From: Lysobacterales bacterium
GTDB lineage: Bacteria; Pseudomonadota; Gammaproteobacteria; Xanthomonadales; Ahniellaceae
Direction: 5' to 3'
DNA length: 64,000 bases
Assembly (NCBI GenBank): GCA_016703225.1
Contig: JADJCM010000001.1
Coordinates: forward strand, 1,426,001-1,490,000
In this document: piece by piece, positions 32,496 through 41,467 of the stretch
Layout of the letters: each line of letters starts with the position of its first letter
Numbering within the stretch: position 1 is the first letter of the stretch
The notes under the pieces: model-generated
Seen by the model: the letters and a program-made list of their open reading frames with translations, nothing else
Database searches by the model: none
What the model was told of the DNA's origin: nothing
Position numbers and translations under genes: made by a program

Positions 32496-34694
32496 ATGGA
32501 TGTTTCCCACTTGCTCGACGCGCTGAACCCGGCGCAGCGCGAAGCCGTGTGCGCGCCGCGCGGCCACTACCTGGTCCTCGCCGGCGCCGGCAGCGGCAAG
32601 ACCCGCGTGCTCACGCATCGCATGGCCTGGCTGACCGAGGTCGAGCGCGCCTCGCCGTGGTCGGTGCTGGCGGTGACCTTCACCAACAAGGCGGCCGGCG
32701 AGATGCGTTCGCGTGCCGAATTGCTGATGCCGCAAGGCACGCGCGGATTGTGGGTCGGCACCTTCCACGGCATCGCGCACCGCTTGCTGCGCCAGCACTG
32801 GCGCGAGGCGTTGTTGCCGGAGACCTTCCAGATCCTCGATGCCGACGACCAGCTGCGCCTGATCAAGCGCGTCAGCGCCGACCTGGGTCTCGAGGAATCG
32901 CGCTGGCCGGCGCGTCAGGCGGCGTGGTTCATCAACACGATGAAGGACGAGGGCAAGCGCCCGGGGGCGATTGCGACCGACTACAACCCGGCCACGCGCA
33001 CCCTGATCGACATCTATGCCGCCTACGAGGAACGCTGCCAACGCGCCGGCCTGGTCGACTTCGCCGAGCTGCTGCTGCGCACGCATGAAACGCTGCTGCG
33101 CGACAGTGAACTGCTCAAGCACTACCGCAGCCGCTTCGAGCATCTGCTGATCGACGAGTTCCAGGACACCAACACCCTGCAATACGCCTTCGTGCGCCTG
33201 CTCGCGGGCGAACGGGCATCCGCCTTCGTGGTCGGCGACGATGACCAGGCGATCTACGGCTGGCGCGGCGCCAAGGTCGAGAACGTGCAGCAGTTCCTGC
33301 GCGATTTCCCGGGCGCGGTCACCTTCAAGCTCGAACAGAACTATCGCTCGACCGCCAACATCCTGAGCGCCGCGAACGCGGTCATTGCCCGCAACGGCGG
33401 CCGCCTCGGCAAGGAGTTGTGGACCAGCTCGGGCAAGGGCGAACTGATCGACCTGTATGCCGCCTACAACGAACAGGACGAAGCGCGTTTCGTGATCGAG
33501 CGCATCCAGCGCTGGATCCATGACGGTGGCTCGGCGCGTGATGCCGCCATCCTGTACCGCTCGAACGCGCAGTCGCGGTTGTTCGAAGAGGCCTTGATGG
33601 TGCAAGGCATGAAGTACCGGGTCTACGGCGGCCTGCGCTTCTTCGAGCGCGCCGAAGTGAAGGATGCACTCGCCTACCTGCGCCTGTCCCTGTTGCGCGA
33701 GGACGATGCCGCGTTCGAGCGCGCGGTGAACACGCCGCCGCGTGGCATCGGCGAACGCACGCTCGATGCGCTGCGCAAGCGCGCACGCGATGCGCGATCT
33801 TCGCTGTGGGCCGCGACCGAGGCGGAACTCGCGGGTGGCACCCTCGCCGCACGCGCCAAGTCGGCGCTGCGCGCCTTCATCGAGCTGATCGAGAAACTCG
33901 CCGCCGCCACCGCCGAGGCCAGTCTCGCCGAACGCATGGAGCGCGCGATCGAGGCCGGGCAGCTGAAGCCTTACTACGAGGCGGAAGGCAAGGGCCAGGC
34001 CGAGTCGCGCATCGACAACCTCGATGAGCTGATCAATGTCGCCGCGCGTTTCGAGCGCAGCGTCGAGGACGCCGAAGCGGGGCTGAGCGAGGTCGCCTCC
34101 TTCCTCGCCCACGCCACGCTCGAGGCCGGTGAGGCGGCGGGCGAAGCGTGGGAAGACTGCGTGCAGCTGATGACCCTGCATTCGGCCAAGGGCCTGGAAT
34201 TCCCGCTGGTGTTCCTGGTCGGGCTCGAAGACGGCTTGTTCCCGAGCCAGAAGTCGCTGGAGCAGGAAGATCGACTCGAGGAGGAACGCCGCCTCGCCTA
34301 CGTCGGCATCACCCGTGCGCGCCAGAAGCTGGTGCTGTGTTACGCCGAGTCGCGGCGCTGGCATGGCCAGGAAACCTACAACCGGCCCTCGCGTTTCCTT
34401 GCGGAGCTCCCGAAAGATGTGCTCGCCGAGGTGCGCCCGAAAGTACAGGTCAGCCGGCCGATGGCGTTTGGCCGCAGCGCCGAGGGCTTCCTTGCCGAGC
34501 GTGGCCTGTTGCGTGGCGGCGTGGTCGAGCTGCCGCCGATCAAGCTCGGTGCGCGCGTCGCCCACGCCAGTTTCGGCGAGGGCGTGGTCACGAACTTCGA
34601 GGGCGCCGGCGCGTCGGCGCGGGTGCAGGTGAACTTCGCCGCCAGTGGAGCCAAGTGGCTGGTCCTTGCATTTGCCAACCTGGAATTGCTGTAG
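32496..34694 (+). CDS. uvrD: DNA helicase II (UvrD)
   Basis: A 732-residue SF1A 3'-5' helicase for nucleotide excision and mismatch repair. Motifs in order: Q-motif LNPAQREAV, I LAGAGSGKTRVLTHR, Ia AVTFTNKAAGEM, II LLIDEFQDTN, III VVGDDDQAIYGWRGA, IV LEQNYRS, V VQLMTLHSAKGLEFPLVFLV and VI EERRLAYVGITRARQKL. The C-terminal VAHASFGEGVVTNFEGAGAS to KWLVLAFANLELL is the Tudor-like domain of UvrD/PcrA, which favours UvrD over Rep. The ATG at 32496 lies 24 bases beyond the preceding stop. A TACAAT -10-like hexamer sits in that gap. Confidence 0.95.
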   Translation: MDVSHLLDALNPAQREAVCAPRGHYLVLAGAGSGKTRVLTHRMAWLTEVERASPWSVLAVTFTNKAAGEMRSRAELLMPQGTRGLWVGTFHGIAHRLLRQHWREALLPETFQILDADDQLRLIKRVSADLGLEESRWPARQAAWFINTMKDEGKRPGAIATDYNPATRTLIDIYAAYEERCQRAGLVDFAELLLRTHETLLRDSELLKHYRSRFEHLLIDEFQDTNTLQYAFVRLLAGERASAFVVGDDDQAIYGWRGAKVENVQQFLRDFPGAVTFKLEQNYRSTANILSAANAVIARNGGRLGKELWTSSGKGELIDLYAAYNEQDEARFVIERIQRWIHDGGSARDAAILYRSNAQSRLFEEALMVQGMKYRVYGGLRFFERAEVKDALAYLRLSLLREDDAAFERAVNTPPRGIGERTLDALRKRARDARSSLWAATEAELAGGTLAARAKSALRAFIELIEKLAAATAEASLAERMERAIEAGQLKPYYEAEGKGQAESRIDNLDELINVAARFERSVEDAEAGLSEVASFLAHATLEAGEAAGEAWEDCVQLMTLHSAKGLEFPLVFLVGLEDGLFPSQKSLEQEDRLEEERRLAYVGITRARQKLVLCYAESRRWHGQETYNRPSRFLAELPKDVLAEVRPKVQVSRPMAFGRSAEGFLAERGLLRGGVVELPPIKLGARVAHASFGEGVVTNFEGAGASARVQVNFAASGAKWLVLAFANLELL

Positions 34695-34720
34695 TTCTCC
34701 AAGCAGAGCAGGAGTCGGTC

Positions 34721-35404
34721 ATGGACAACGCAGAATGGTTTTACGCCGACGCTGGCGGTCAGCAGCAGGAACCGGTGGATGCGGAGACGCTGCAGCGCCT
34801 GTGGCGCGATGGCCGCATCCACGCGCAGACCTTGCTGTGGCGCGAGGGCATGGCCGGATGGCAGCCGCTGGCCACGTTGGCGGCGGTGCTGCCTTGGGTG
34901 AGCGAGGCGGCGTTGGCACCGGCGGCTCCGCCACCGTTGCCCGCGGCCGGTCTCGCAAGACCCGCTGCGCGCAGCGGCTTGGCGGGCGGCGGCTGTGCCA
35001 TCGCGATCGTGCTCGGTTCGTTCGGCGCGGTGATGATCCTCGGCGTGCTCGCCGCGATCGCGATTCCGGCGTATCAGGACTACACCCATCGCGCCAAGGT
35101 CGCCGTGGCGATCGGGAGCGCCGCTTCGCTGAAGGAGAGGGTGATGGCTGACTACCGGCGACTCGGTGGTTGCCCGGTGGATATCGAAGTCGACAGCAGC
35201 GACGTGCCCGATGGTTTCAGCGAGATCTGGGTCGGCCGCTTCGAGGACGAAACCTGCGGTATCCAGCTGGTCTTCGAGGCGATTCCCGGCCTGGTCGACA
35301 GCGAGGACAAGAAGCTCTGGCTTTGGCTGGACGAGTCCGGCAGCGGCTGGAAGTGTTCGTCGGAGCTGCCGAATCGCGTGTTGCCTCAGAGTTGCCGCGG
35401 CTGA
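34721..35404 (+). CDS. GYF_2 (DUF4339) domain protein with pilin-like membrane segment
   Basis: A 227-residue protein with an unusual order. Residues 1-60 form a GYF_2/DUF4339 domain (WFYADAGGQQQEPVDAETLQ, LLWREGMAGWQPLATL). A Pro/Ala linker follows. At about residues 95-120 a hydrophobic helix (CAIAIVLGSFGAVMILGVLA) runs into AIAIPAYQDYTHRAKVAVAI, the classic type IV pilin/pseudopilin alpha-1 pattern. The C-terminal globular part has four Cys (GGCPVDIEVD, DETCGIQLVF, WKCSSELP, LPQSCRG), probably disulfide-linked outside the cytoplasm. No prepilin peptidase site precedes the helix in the normal way. AGGAG lies upstream of the ATG at 34721. It follows uvrD by 26 bases and converges on the kinase gene. 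Confidence 0.75.
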   Translation: MDNAEWFYADAGGQQQEPVDAETLQRLWRDGRIHAQTLLWREGMAGWQPLATLAAVLPWVSEAALAPAAPPPLPAAGLARPAARSGLAGGGCAIAIVLGSFGAVMILGVLAAIAIPAYQDYTHRAKVAVAIGSAASLKERVMADYRRLGGCPVDIEVDSSDVPDGFSEIWVGRFEDETCGIQLVFEAIPGLVDSEDKKLWLWLDESGSGWKCSSELPNRVLPQSCRG

Positions 35405-35417
35405 TGCGAAACGACGA

Positions 35418-35435
35418 GGGCCGCTCGCGCGGCCC
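35418..35435. terminator. Intrinsic terminator between convergent genes
   Basis: GGGCCGC-tcgc-GCGGCCC forms a perfect 7-bp hairpin followed by cccgttt on the rightward strand, between the GYF/pilin gene and the kinase gene. Confidence 0.65.
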
Positions 35436-35460
35436 CCGTTTGCGGCGATGATGCCAAGGC

Positions 35461-37467
35461 TCAGCGAGCGCCACCCTTCGGGCGGAAGCCGTTGAGCGCT
35501 CCGAGATAACGGCCGAGGCGTTCCTCGATCGCCTCGCGCGCCTTGTCCGGTGCGCTCAGGTTGGTGAAGTCGACCTTCTGCGTCACCGCTGGGCCGAGCG
35601 GCTGGCCGGCAAACACATCCCAGGTCTTGATCGTCAAGTTGGCCGAATACAGCGTGTCGGTCTGGCCGTAGAAGGTGATCGGCGTCGAGCCGAGCGGCTG
35701 GGCGCGGATCACGGTCACCGCACGCACGTTGTTGGCGCGCGCGAGTGCGGCGAACAGACGCGGCATGTCCGGCGCGCCGGAGTTGATCAGCGACGAAATG
35801 CCCGGGGTGCTCTCTTCATCGGCGAGCAGGAAACCTGCGGATTCCAGCGCCTCCTCGATCACGCTTTCGGCTGCCTGCGCAATCGCCGGATCGCCGAGGC
35901 TGATCACCATCACCCGCGGTGGGCCTACCGGGCGCCGTGGCCGATCTTCCGGTGGCGGCAGGTTGCGCGCCAGCGCCGGGCGATCGCCGCGCAAGCCGGG
36001 GCGTTCGATCGCGACCGGATCGCGCCCGCCCTCGACGTCCTTGCGGCGCTGGGCGAGTTCGTCCAGCACGGTCAGGCCAGGCGCCGCTTCGGCAGCGTTG
36101 TCGTCAGCATCGCTGGCCGCCGCCAGCCCGGTATGGCGCAGCGCTTCGCTGGCGCCGGCGAGGGCGTCGGCTGCGCCCACCATGGCATCGTCCGCTCCGG
36201 CGATTGCGCGATCGGCAACCACCAGTGCGTCCACATCGGAAGCCAGCGTGCCCGCTGCGAGCGCTGCGGCAGGCTGGACCGGCGTCGTCGTCGGTGTGCT
36301 CAGCGCTGCCGATTCCGGTGCCGCCAGCGGCGTACCGAGCAGGCGATCCTTGAATGCGTAGCCGGCTGCACCGAGGGCGCCAAGCGCGACGACGGCTGCG
36401 ATCGGCCAGAAGGCCTTCGATCCACCGGCGCGCTTTTCCTGCGCCTCCATCACCGATGGCCTGGCGGCTGCAGCCGGCGCCGGCGGTGGCACCACCGCGC
36501 GCTGGTGCGTGGCTGGCGTCGGTGGCGTTGCCTTGAGCGCTGCCTCGCGCTGGGTCGCCGCCGCGATCGCCTCGGCTGGCGTGGCCATGCCGATCACGGT
36601 GGCGGCAGCCAAGGGCAGCTTGGCCTGCACCGAAATCGGACCACCGGCCATTACCGCCGGATGCTTCTGCAGATCGGCGACCAGTTCATGGCAACTGGCG
36701 TAACGGTCGGCCGGGTCCTTGGCGACCATGCGCATCAGGATGCGCGCGAGTTCGGGATCGACGTCGCTGTTGAGCTGGCGCACGTCCGGCACTTCCGCCT
36801 TGACCACTTCCAGCAGCAGCCCAAGCGGCGACTCGTCGGTGAACGGCATGCGCCCGGTCAACATCTCGAATAGCACGATGCCGAGCGAGAACACGTCCGA
36901 ACGCAGGTCGACCGGCTTGCCCAGGCAGACCTCGGGCGAGAGATAGCCGGGCGTGCCGACGAACTCGCCGGTGCCGGTGAGCTTCTTGGAGAAATCGTGC
37001 TGCGCCAGTGCGATGCCGAAGTCGGCGATCTTGATCGTGCCGCGCGTCGTCAGCATCAGATTGGCCGGCTTGATGTCGCGATGCACGACGCCCTTGTCAT
37101 GCGCGATCGACAAGCCGAGCGCGGTCTGGTGCACCGCTTTCGCGGCCTGGCCCGGCGACATCTTGCCTTCGCGCTTCAAGTACGAAGACAGTGACTCGCC
37201 CTCGACGAATTCCATCGCGAAGAACGGCTGGCCGGATTCCTCGCCGATGAAGTAAATCTGGATGATGTGCGCATCGTTGAGTTGCGCCATCGAGCGCGCC
37301 TCGCGCAGGAAGCGTTCCTTCACCGACTCGTCGTGCGACAGCGACTCCGACAGCGTCTTGATCGCGACGTAGCGGTTCAGTGCAGGCTCGTAGCCTTTGT
37401 AGACGACGCCCATGCCGCCGCGACCGAGTTCGCAGACGACATCGTAATGACCGACCTTGCTTCTCAT
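35461..37467 (-). CDS. Membrane serine/threonine protein kinase
   Basis: A 668-residue Hanks-type kinase. The catalytic domain, residues 8-265, has the Gly loop GRGGMGVVYKG, Lys37 in VAIKTL, Asp131 in VVHRDIKPANLM, Asp149 of DFG and an APE-like GTPGYLSPEV. A membrane helix near residues 375-395 (FWPIAAVVALGALGAAGYAF) places the rest outside. The C-terminal 150 residues (from RPVGPPRVMVISLGDPAIAQ) are conserved-looking but unrecognised; alternating strands and helices with ANNVRAVTVIRAQPLGSTPI recall CsgG/TolB-N-like lipoprotein modules. No PASTA repeats are present. GGGGAG precedes the ATG at 37467. A longer in-frame start lacks kinase homology. It is divergent from the TRAP binding protein. 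Confidence 0.9.
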   Translation of the reverse strand: MRSKVGHYDVVCELGRGGMGVVYKGYEPALNRYVAIKTLSESLSHDESVKERFLREARSMAQLNDAHIIQIYFIGEESGQPFFAMEFVEGESLSSYLKREGKMSPGQAAKAVHQTALGLSIAHDKGVVHRDIKPANLMLTTRGTIKIADFGIALAQHDFSKKLTGTGEFVGTPGYLSPEVCLGKPVDLRSDVFSLGIVLFEMLTGRMPFTDESPLGLLLEVVKAEVPDVRQLNSDVDPELARILMRMVAKDPADRYASCHELVADLQKHPAVMAGGPISVQAKLPLAAATVIGMATPAEAIAAATQREAALKATPPTPATHQRAVVPPPAPAAAARPSVMEAQEKRAGGSKAFWPIAAVVALGALGAAGYAFKDRLLGTPLAAPESAALSTPTTTPVQPAAALAAGTLASDVDALVVADRAIAGADDAMVGAADALAGASEALRHTGLAAASDADDNAAEAAPGLTVLDELAQRRKDVEGGRDPVAIERPGLRGDRPALARNLPPPEDRPRRPVGPPRVMVISLGDPAIAQAAESVIEEALESAGFLLADEESTPGISSLINSGAPDMPRLFAALARANNVRAVTVIRAQPLGSTPITFYGQTDTLYSANLTIKTWDVFAGQPLGPAVTQKVDFTNLSAPDKAREAIEERLGRYLGALNGFRPKGGAR

Positions 37468-37657
37468 GACTCGACTCCCCGATGGATCGCCCGGGAGGAG
37501 CGCACCTGGCCGGCGGCCCCTGTCACCAAACGTCAATCGAGAATATCACTGCATTCTGAATGGCTCCCAAGCCACAGCGGCGAGCGCAGCCGAACCGACC
37601 GGCGGTTGGAAGCAAGAGTTTGGCGGATAGACTCGCGGCTCCGATGGAGGACTGAAG

Positions 37658-38740
37658 ATGAAGCGACGCCAACTGATTGCCGCCGGAAGTGCCGCCGCGC
37701 TCGCCGCCTGCGCGCCCAAGCCCAGCGGTGGTGGCGCCGGCCAGAGCGCGCAGCAATTCCGCTGGAAGATGGTCACGTCCTGGCCGCCGAATTTCCCAGG
37801 GCTTGGCAGCAGTGTCGTGCGTCTCGCCGAGATGCTGGCGCAGGCCAGTGGCGGCCGGCTCAGCGTGAAGATCTACGCCGGCAATGAACTGGTGCCGCCG
37901 TTCGAGGTATTCGACGCGGTGTCACGCGGCACCGCCGAGATGGGCCACAGCGGAGCCTATTACTGGAAGGGCAAGTCGCCGGCGACGCCGTTTTTCTGTG
38001 CCGTGCCGTTCGGTCTCAATGCCCAGGAAATGAACGGATGGCTCTACCACGGCGGCGGCCTGGAGCTGTGGCGCGAGCTGTATGCAAAGTTCAACCTGGT
38101 GCCATTCGCCTGCGGCAACACTGGCGTGCAGATGGCCGGCTGGTTCAATCGCGAGATCACCTCGGTCGATGATCTGAAGGGATTGAAGATGCGCATCCCC
38201 GGGCTCGGCGGCGAGGTCATGGCCCGTCTCGGTGCGGTGCCGGTGAACATACCGGGCGGCGAGATCTTTACTTCGCTGCAGCAGGGCGCGATCGACGCGG
38301 CGGAGTGGGTCGGCCCCTACAACGACCTGGCCTTCGGTCTGCATCGCGCGGCCAAGTATTGCTACTACCCGGGTTGGCAGGAGCCGGGCCCGACGCTGGA
38401 ATGCATGGTCAACAAGACCGCTTACGAGTCCTTGCCCGAAGACCTGAGGGCGATCCTCGACGCCTGCTGTCGCGCCATCAACGACGACATGCTCGCCGAG
38501 TACACGGCGCGCAACCAGGACGCACTGAAGCAGCTGATCGAGACCCACAAGGTCGAGTTCCGGCGCTTGCCCGATCCGGTGCTCGCCGCCTTGCGTCAGC
38601 AGGCGGATGCGGTGCTGGCTGACCTCGCGCAAAGCGATGCCTTTGCCAAGCGCGTGCACGACAGCTATGTCGCGTATCGCGAGCAGGTGCGGGCCTGGGC
38701 GGCTGTATCCGAGGTGGCGTTCTACCAGGCACGAACCTGA
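37658..38740 (+). CDS. TRAP transporter substrate-binding protein (DctP/TakP family)
   Basis: A 360-residue extracytoplasmic solute receptor. The N-terminus MKRRQLIAAGSAAALAACAP has paired arginines compatible with Tat export and a lipobox-like LAAC. The mature domain shows the family pattern: FRWKMVTSWPPNFPGLGSS, LSVKIYAGNELVPPFEVFDA, DDLKGLKMRIPGLGGEVMAR (containing the signature Arg that binds carboxylates) and QQGAIDAAEWVGPYNDLAF. This matches the subgroup containing the 2-oxo acid receptor TakP. The ligand is inferred to be an organic acid. The cognate membrane genes are not adjacent: dctQ-dctM lie about 11 kb away in opposite orientation. GGAGGA lies upstream of the ATG. Confidence 0.88.
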   Translation: MKRRQLIAAGSAAALAACAPKPSGGGAGQSAQQFRWKMVTSWPPNFPGLGSSVVRLAEMLAQASGGRLSVKIYAGNELVPPFEVFDAVSRGTAEMGHSGAYYWKGKSPATPFFCAVPFGLNAQEMNGWLYHGGGLELWRELYAKFNLVPFACGNTGVQMAGWFNREITSVDDLKGLKMRIPGLGGEVMARLGAVPVNIPGGEIFTSLQQGAIDAAEWVGPYNDLAFGLHRAAKYCYYPGWQEPGPTLECMVNKTAYESLPEDLRAILDACCRAINDDMLAEYTARNQDALKQLIETHKVEFRRLPDPVLAALRQQADAVLADLAQSDAFAKRVHDSYVAYREQVRAWAAVSEVAFYQART

Positions 38741-38919
38741 GGCCGGAACTGCTGCCCGCGCCGGCGTCCGGAAGCGGTCGCGGCGATCGGCTCGCGATCG
38801 CGCGGTGGCGCAAGCGGCGCCTGCCGGGCGACAGACGGCGTCGCGACTGTGAAACAAGTCACAGAATCGCGGCGCTCGCGATTTGTTGCAAAGCAGCGTG
38901 ACCTTGTGTTCAGCCTGCG

Positions 38920-39111
38920 TATAGTCGCCCCGCCTTCCCGGATACCGGGCAGGCGGGGCGATGGCCAGGGGGCTTTCATCGCGCACACAGGTACCCATCT
39001 GCCGCCGGCGCAGCGCCGGCACAGAGAAGTGCGGTCTGCGCGGTGGTGGTGGCTCGGAGACCATCGGGGAGACTTCATAAGAAACACATTCCTTAGAAGG
39101 GGAATCGTACA
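38920..39111 (+). promoter_or_regulatory. Structured leader region of the M4 protease gene
   Basis: This is the non-coding stretch 38741-39111. A TATAGT hexamer at 38920 could be a -10 element. It is directly followed by a 35-base hairpin (38926-38960): arms cgccccgcct and aggcggggcg, with an inner cccgg-ata-ccggg stem. A second perfect stem, GCCGGCG-cag-CGCCGGC, lies at 39004-39020. No known riboswitch consensus was matched. Confidence 0.4.
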
Positions 39112-41367
39112 GTGGGCAATTTCACGCATAAGCCTGTGGTTCGTGGTTTCACCTCCGTATCGGCACTCGCGCTCGCCATCGCGGCCAGCACCTCGTTTGC
39201 CGCCGAACGCCCCGACCTGCACCAGCAGGACATCAAGGCGCTCAACCAGCAGTACGCAAAGATTGCGGCCGAACTCGGACGCAGCGCCCGCGCCGAAGAT
39301 CGGCATGCGGAAATGCTCGGATTGACTGCAGCATCGACGCTGCGCGTGCTCGAAAAGTCCGTCGATGCCGACGGCACCACGCACTATCGTTATCAGCAGC
39401 TCTATCGTGGAATCCCGGTGTTCGGTGAGCAGGTCGTTGTCTCCGAAGCCAAGAGTGGCCAGGTCAAGAATCTGTTCGGACGCGCCGTGCACGGCCTCGA
39501 CCGCGAAATCGGTGCGTTTGCCAAGACGCGTCTCGACGAGTCGCGCGCCCTCGACCTCGGCAAGCGCGCTGCGCTTGGCAAGCGTCTCGCCGGTGCGCTG
39601 ATCGAGCGCGAGAGCGCGCAGCGCGTGGTGTTCCTTGATGACGATGGCAACGCCTCGCTGGCATTCCTCACCGAAGTGCTGTCCGACAAGGCTGGTGGCG
39701 GCGCTCCGAGCCGCATGTTCACCATCCTCGACGCCAACACCGGCAAGGTGCTGAAGCAGTGGGATGCGCTCGCGCATGCGCTGGTCGGCACCGGTCCCGG
39801 CGGCAACACCAAGACCGGCCAGTACGAATACGGCACCACCTACGGCTACAACGATGTCGCCCAGAGCGGCACCTCGTGCACGATGAACAACGCCAACGTC
39901 AAGACCATCAACTTGAACGGTGGCACCTCGGGCACGACCGCGTTCGCCTACACCTGCCCGCGCAACACCGTGAAGACGATCAATGGCGCGTACTCGCCGC
40001 TGAATGACGCCCATTACTTCGGCGGCGTCATCTACAACATGTACCAGAGCTACATCTCCAAGGCGCCGCTGACCTTCCAGCTGCAGATGAAGGTGCACTA
40101 CAGCTCGAACTACGAGAATGCGTTCTGGAACGGCACCGCGATGACCTTCGGCGACGGCGCCAGCACCTTCTACCCGCTGGTCTCGCTGGATGTCTCCTCG
40201 CACGAGGTCTCGCACGGGTTCACCGAGCAGAACTCGAACCTGACCTACTCGGGCATGTCCGGCGGCATGAATGAAGCCTATTCCGACATGGCCGGCGAAG
40301 CCGCCGAGTTCTTCATGAAGGGCAGCAACGACTGGAAGGTCGGCGCTGACATCTTCAAGGGCACCGGCGCGCTGCGCTACATGAACAACCCGCCGCAGGA
40401 CGGCAAGTCGATCGACAACGCCGCGAACTTCACCAGTTCGATGGACGTGCATTACTCGTCGGGCGTCTACAACAAGGCGTTCTACCTGCTCGCCACCAAG
40501 ACCGGCTGGACCACGAAGAAGGCCTTCCAGGTCTTTGCCCGTGCCAACGACCTGTACTGGACTTCGAGCAGCACCTTCAACCAGGGTGCCTGCGGCGTCG
40601 AGACGGCCGCGACCGACCTTGGCTTCACCAAGGCCGACGTGACCGCGGCGTTCACCTCGGTGGGCGTGTCCTGCGCGACGACCCCGCCGCCGTCGGGTGG
40701 TGGCGTGCTGACCAATGGCGTGGCCAAGACCGGCCAGTCGGCCGCGACCGGCGCCTCGCTGAACTACACGCTGGTGGTGCCCGCGGGCGCGACCAACCTG
40801 AAGTTCGTGACTTCGGGCGGAACCGGTGACGCCGACCTGTACGTCAAGTTCGGCAGCGCCCCGACCACAACCAGCTATACCTGCAAGTCCGATGGCGGCA
40901 CCAACGCCGAAACCTGCAACATCGCGACCGCCTCGGCCGGCACGTACTATGTGATGGTCAAGGCCTACGCGGCGTTCTCGGGCATGAGCATCACCGGCAG
41001 CTACAGCACCGGCGGTGGCGGTTCGACGCAGACCTACAGCAACACCACCGACTACAACATCGGCGACAACACCACGGTCGACTCCCCGATCACGGTCAGC
41101 GGCCGCAGCGGCAACGCTCCGTCTTCGACCTCGGTCTCGGTGAACATCGTACACACCTACCAGGGTGACCTGAAGGTGGACCTGGTCGCTCCCGATGGCA
41201 CCCTGTACAACATCCACAACCGCACCGGTTCGGGCACGGACAATGTCATCAAGACGGTGAACTTGAACCTGTCGTCGGAAACCATCAACGGCACCTGGAA
41301 GCTGCGTGTCAACGACAACGCGGGTGGCGACACCGGCTACATCAACAGCTGGTCGATCACCATGTAA
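39112..41367 (+). CDS. Secreted M4 (thermolysin/pseudolysin-like) metalloprotease with PPC and P domains
   Basis: A 751-residue secreted endopeptidase. A signal peptide (ending TSFAA) is followed by a long FTP/PepSY propeptide to about residue 235. The M4 catalytic domain has zinc ligands His364 and His368 in VSSHEVSHGFTE, catalytic Glu365, and third ligand Glu388 in GGMNEAYSDMAGE. The spacing of 24 between His364 and Glu388 equals thermolysin. His447 in MDVHYSSGVYNKAF is the likely transition-state histidine. After about residue 530 come a pre-peptidase C-terminal domain and a 111-residue P/Homo-B domain. The GTG start at 39112 follows AAGGGGAA. Probably exported by type II secretion and self-processed. 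A terminator follows at 41381. Confidence 0.93.
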   Translation: MGNFTHKPVVRGFTSVSALALAIAASTSFAAERPDLHQQDIKALNQQYAKIAAELGRSARAEDRHAEMLGLTAASTLRVLEKSVDADGTTHYRYQQLYRGIPVFGEQVVVSEAKSGQVKNLFGRAVHGLDREIGAFAKTRLDESRALDLGKRAALGKRLAGALIERESAQRVVFLDDDGNASLAFLTEVLSDKAGGGAPSRMFTILDANTGKVLKQWDALAHALVGTGPGGNTKTGQYEYGTTYGYNDVAQSGTSCTMNNANVKTINLNGGTSGTTAFAYTCPRNTVKTINGAYSPLNDAHYFGGVIYNMYQSYISKAPLTFQLQMKVHYSSNYENAFWNGTAMTFGDGASTFYPLVSLDVSSHEVSHGFTEQNSNLTYSGMSGGMNEAYSDMAGEAAEFFMKGSNDWKVGADIFKGTGALRYMNNPPQDGKSIDNAANFTSSMDVHYSSGVYNKAFYLLATKTGWTTKKAFQVFARANDLYWTSSSTFNQGACGVETAATDLGFTKADVTAAFTSVGVSCATTPPPSGGGVLTNGVAKTGQSAATGASLNYTLVVPAGATNLKFVTSGGTGDADLYVKFGSAPTTTSYTCKSDGGTNAETCNIATASAGTYYVMVKAYAAFSGMSITGSYSTGGGGSTQTYSNTTDYNIGDNTTVDSPITVSGRSGNAPSSTSVSVNIVHTYQGDLKVDLVAPDGTLYNIHNRTGSGTDNVIKTVNLNLSSETINGTWKLRVNDNAGGDTGYINSWSITM
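41032..41364 (+). repeat. P-domain cassette, copy 1
   Basis: A 333-base segment encoding 111 residues from TYSNTTDYNIGDNTTVDSPI to GYINSWSITM, the exact end of the M4 protease. Copies of identical length lie at 44949-45281 and 47248-47580. By hand count, copy 1 differs from copy 2 at about 7 of 111 residues. Confidence 0.85.
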
Positions 41368-41380
41368 TTGCAGTACCGGT

Positions 41381-41416
41381 CGAAGCCCCCTGTCGCAGCC
41401 GCGGCGGGGGGCTTCG
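41381..41416 (+). terminator. Intrinsic terminator after the M4 protease gene
   Basis: cgaagccccc and gggggcttcg form a 10-bp stem around a 16-base loop, followed by ctttg. It lies 14 bases after the protease stop. Confidence 0.7.
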
Positions 41417-41467
41417 CTTTGCGGGCGATCCCCGCGCCGTGACGCAACATCCAAGGCCACACCGCCG

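Noticed and set aside
38926..39111. Cyclic di-GMP or other known riboswitch before the M4 protease
   Set aside because: The region is structured, but the GEMM landmarks (GCAAACC, GACGCAAAGCC) are absent.
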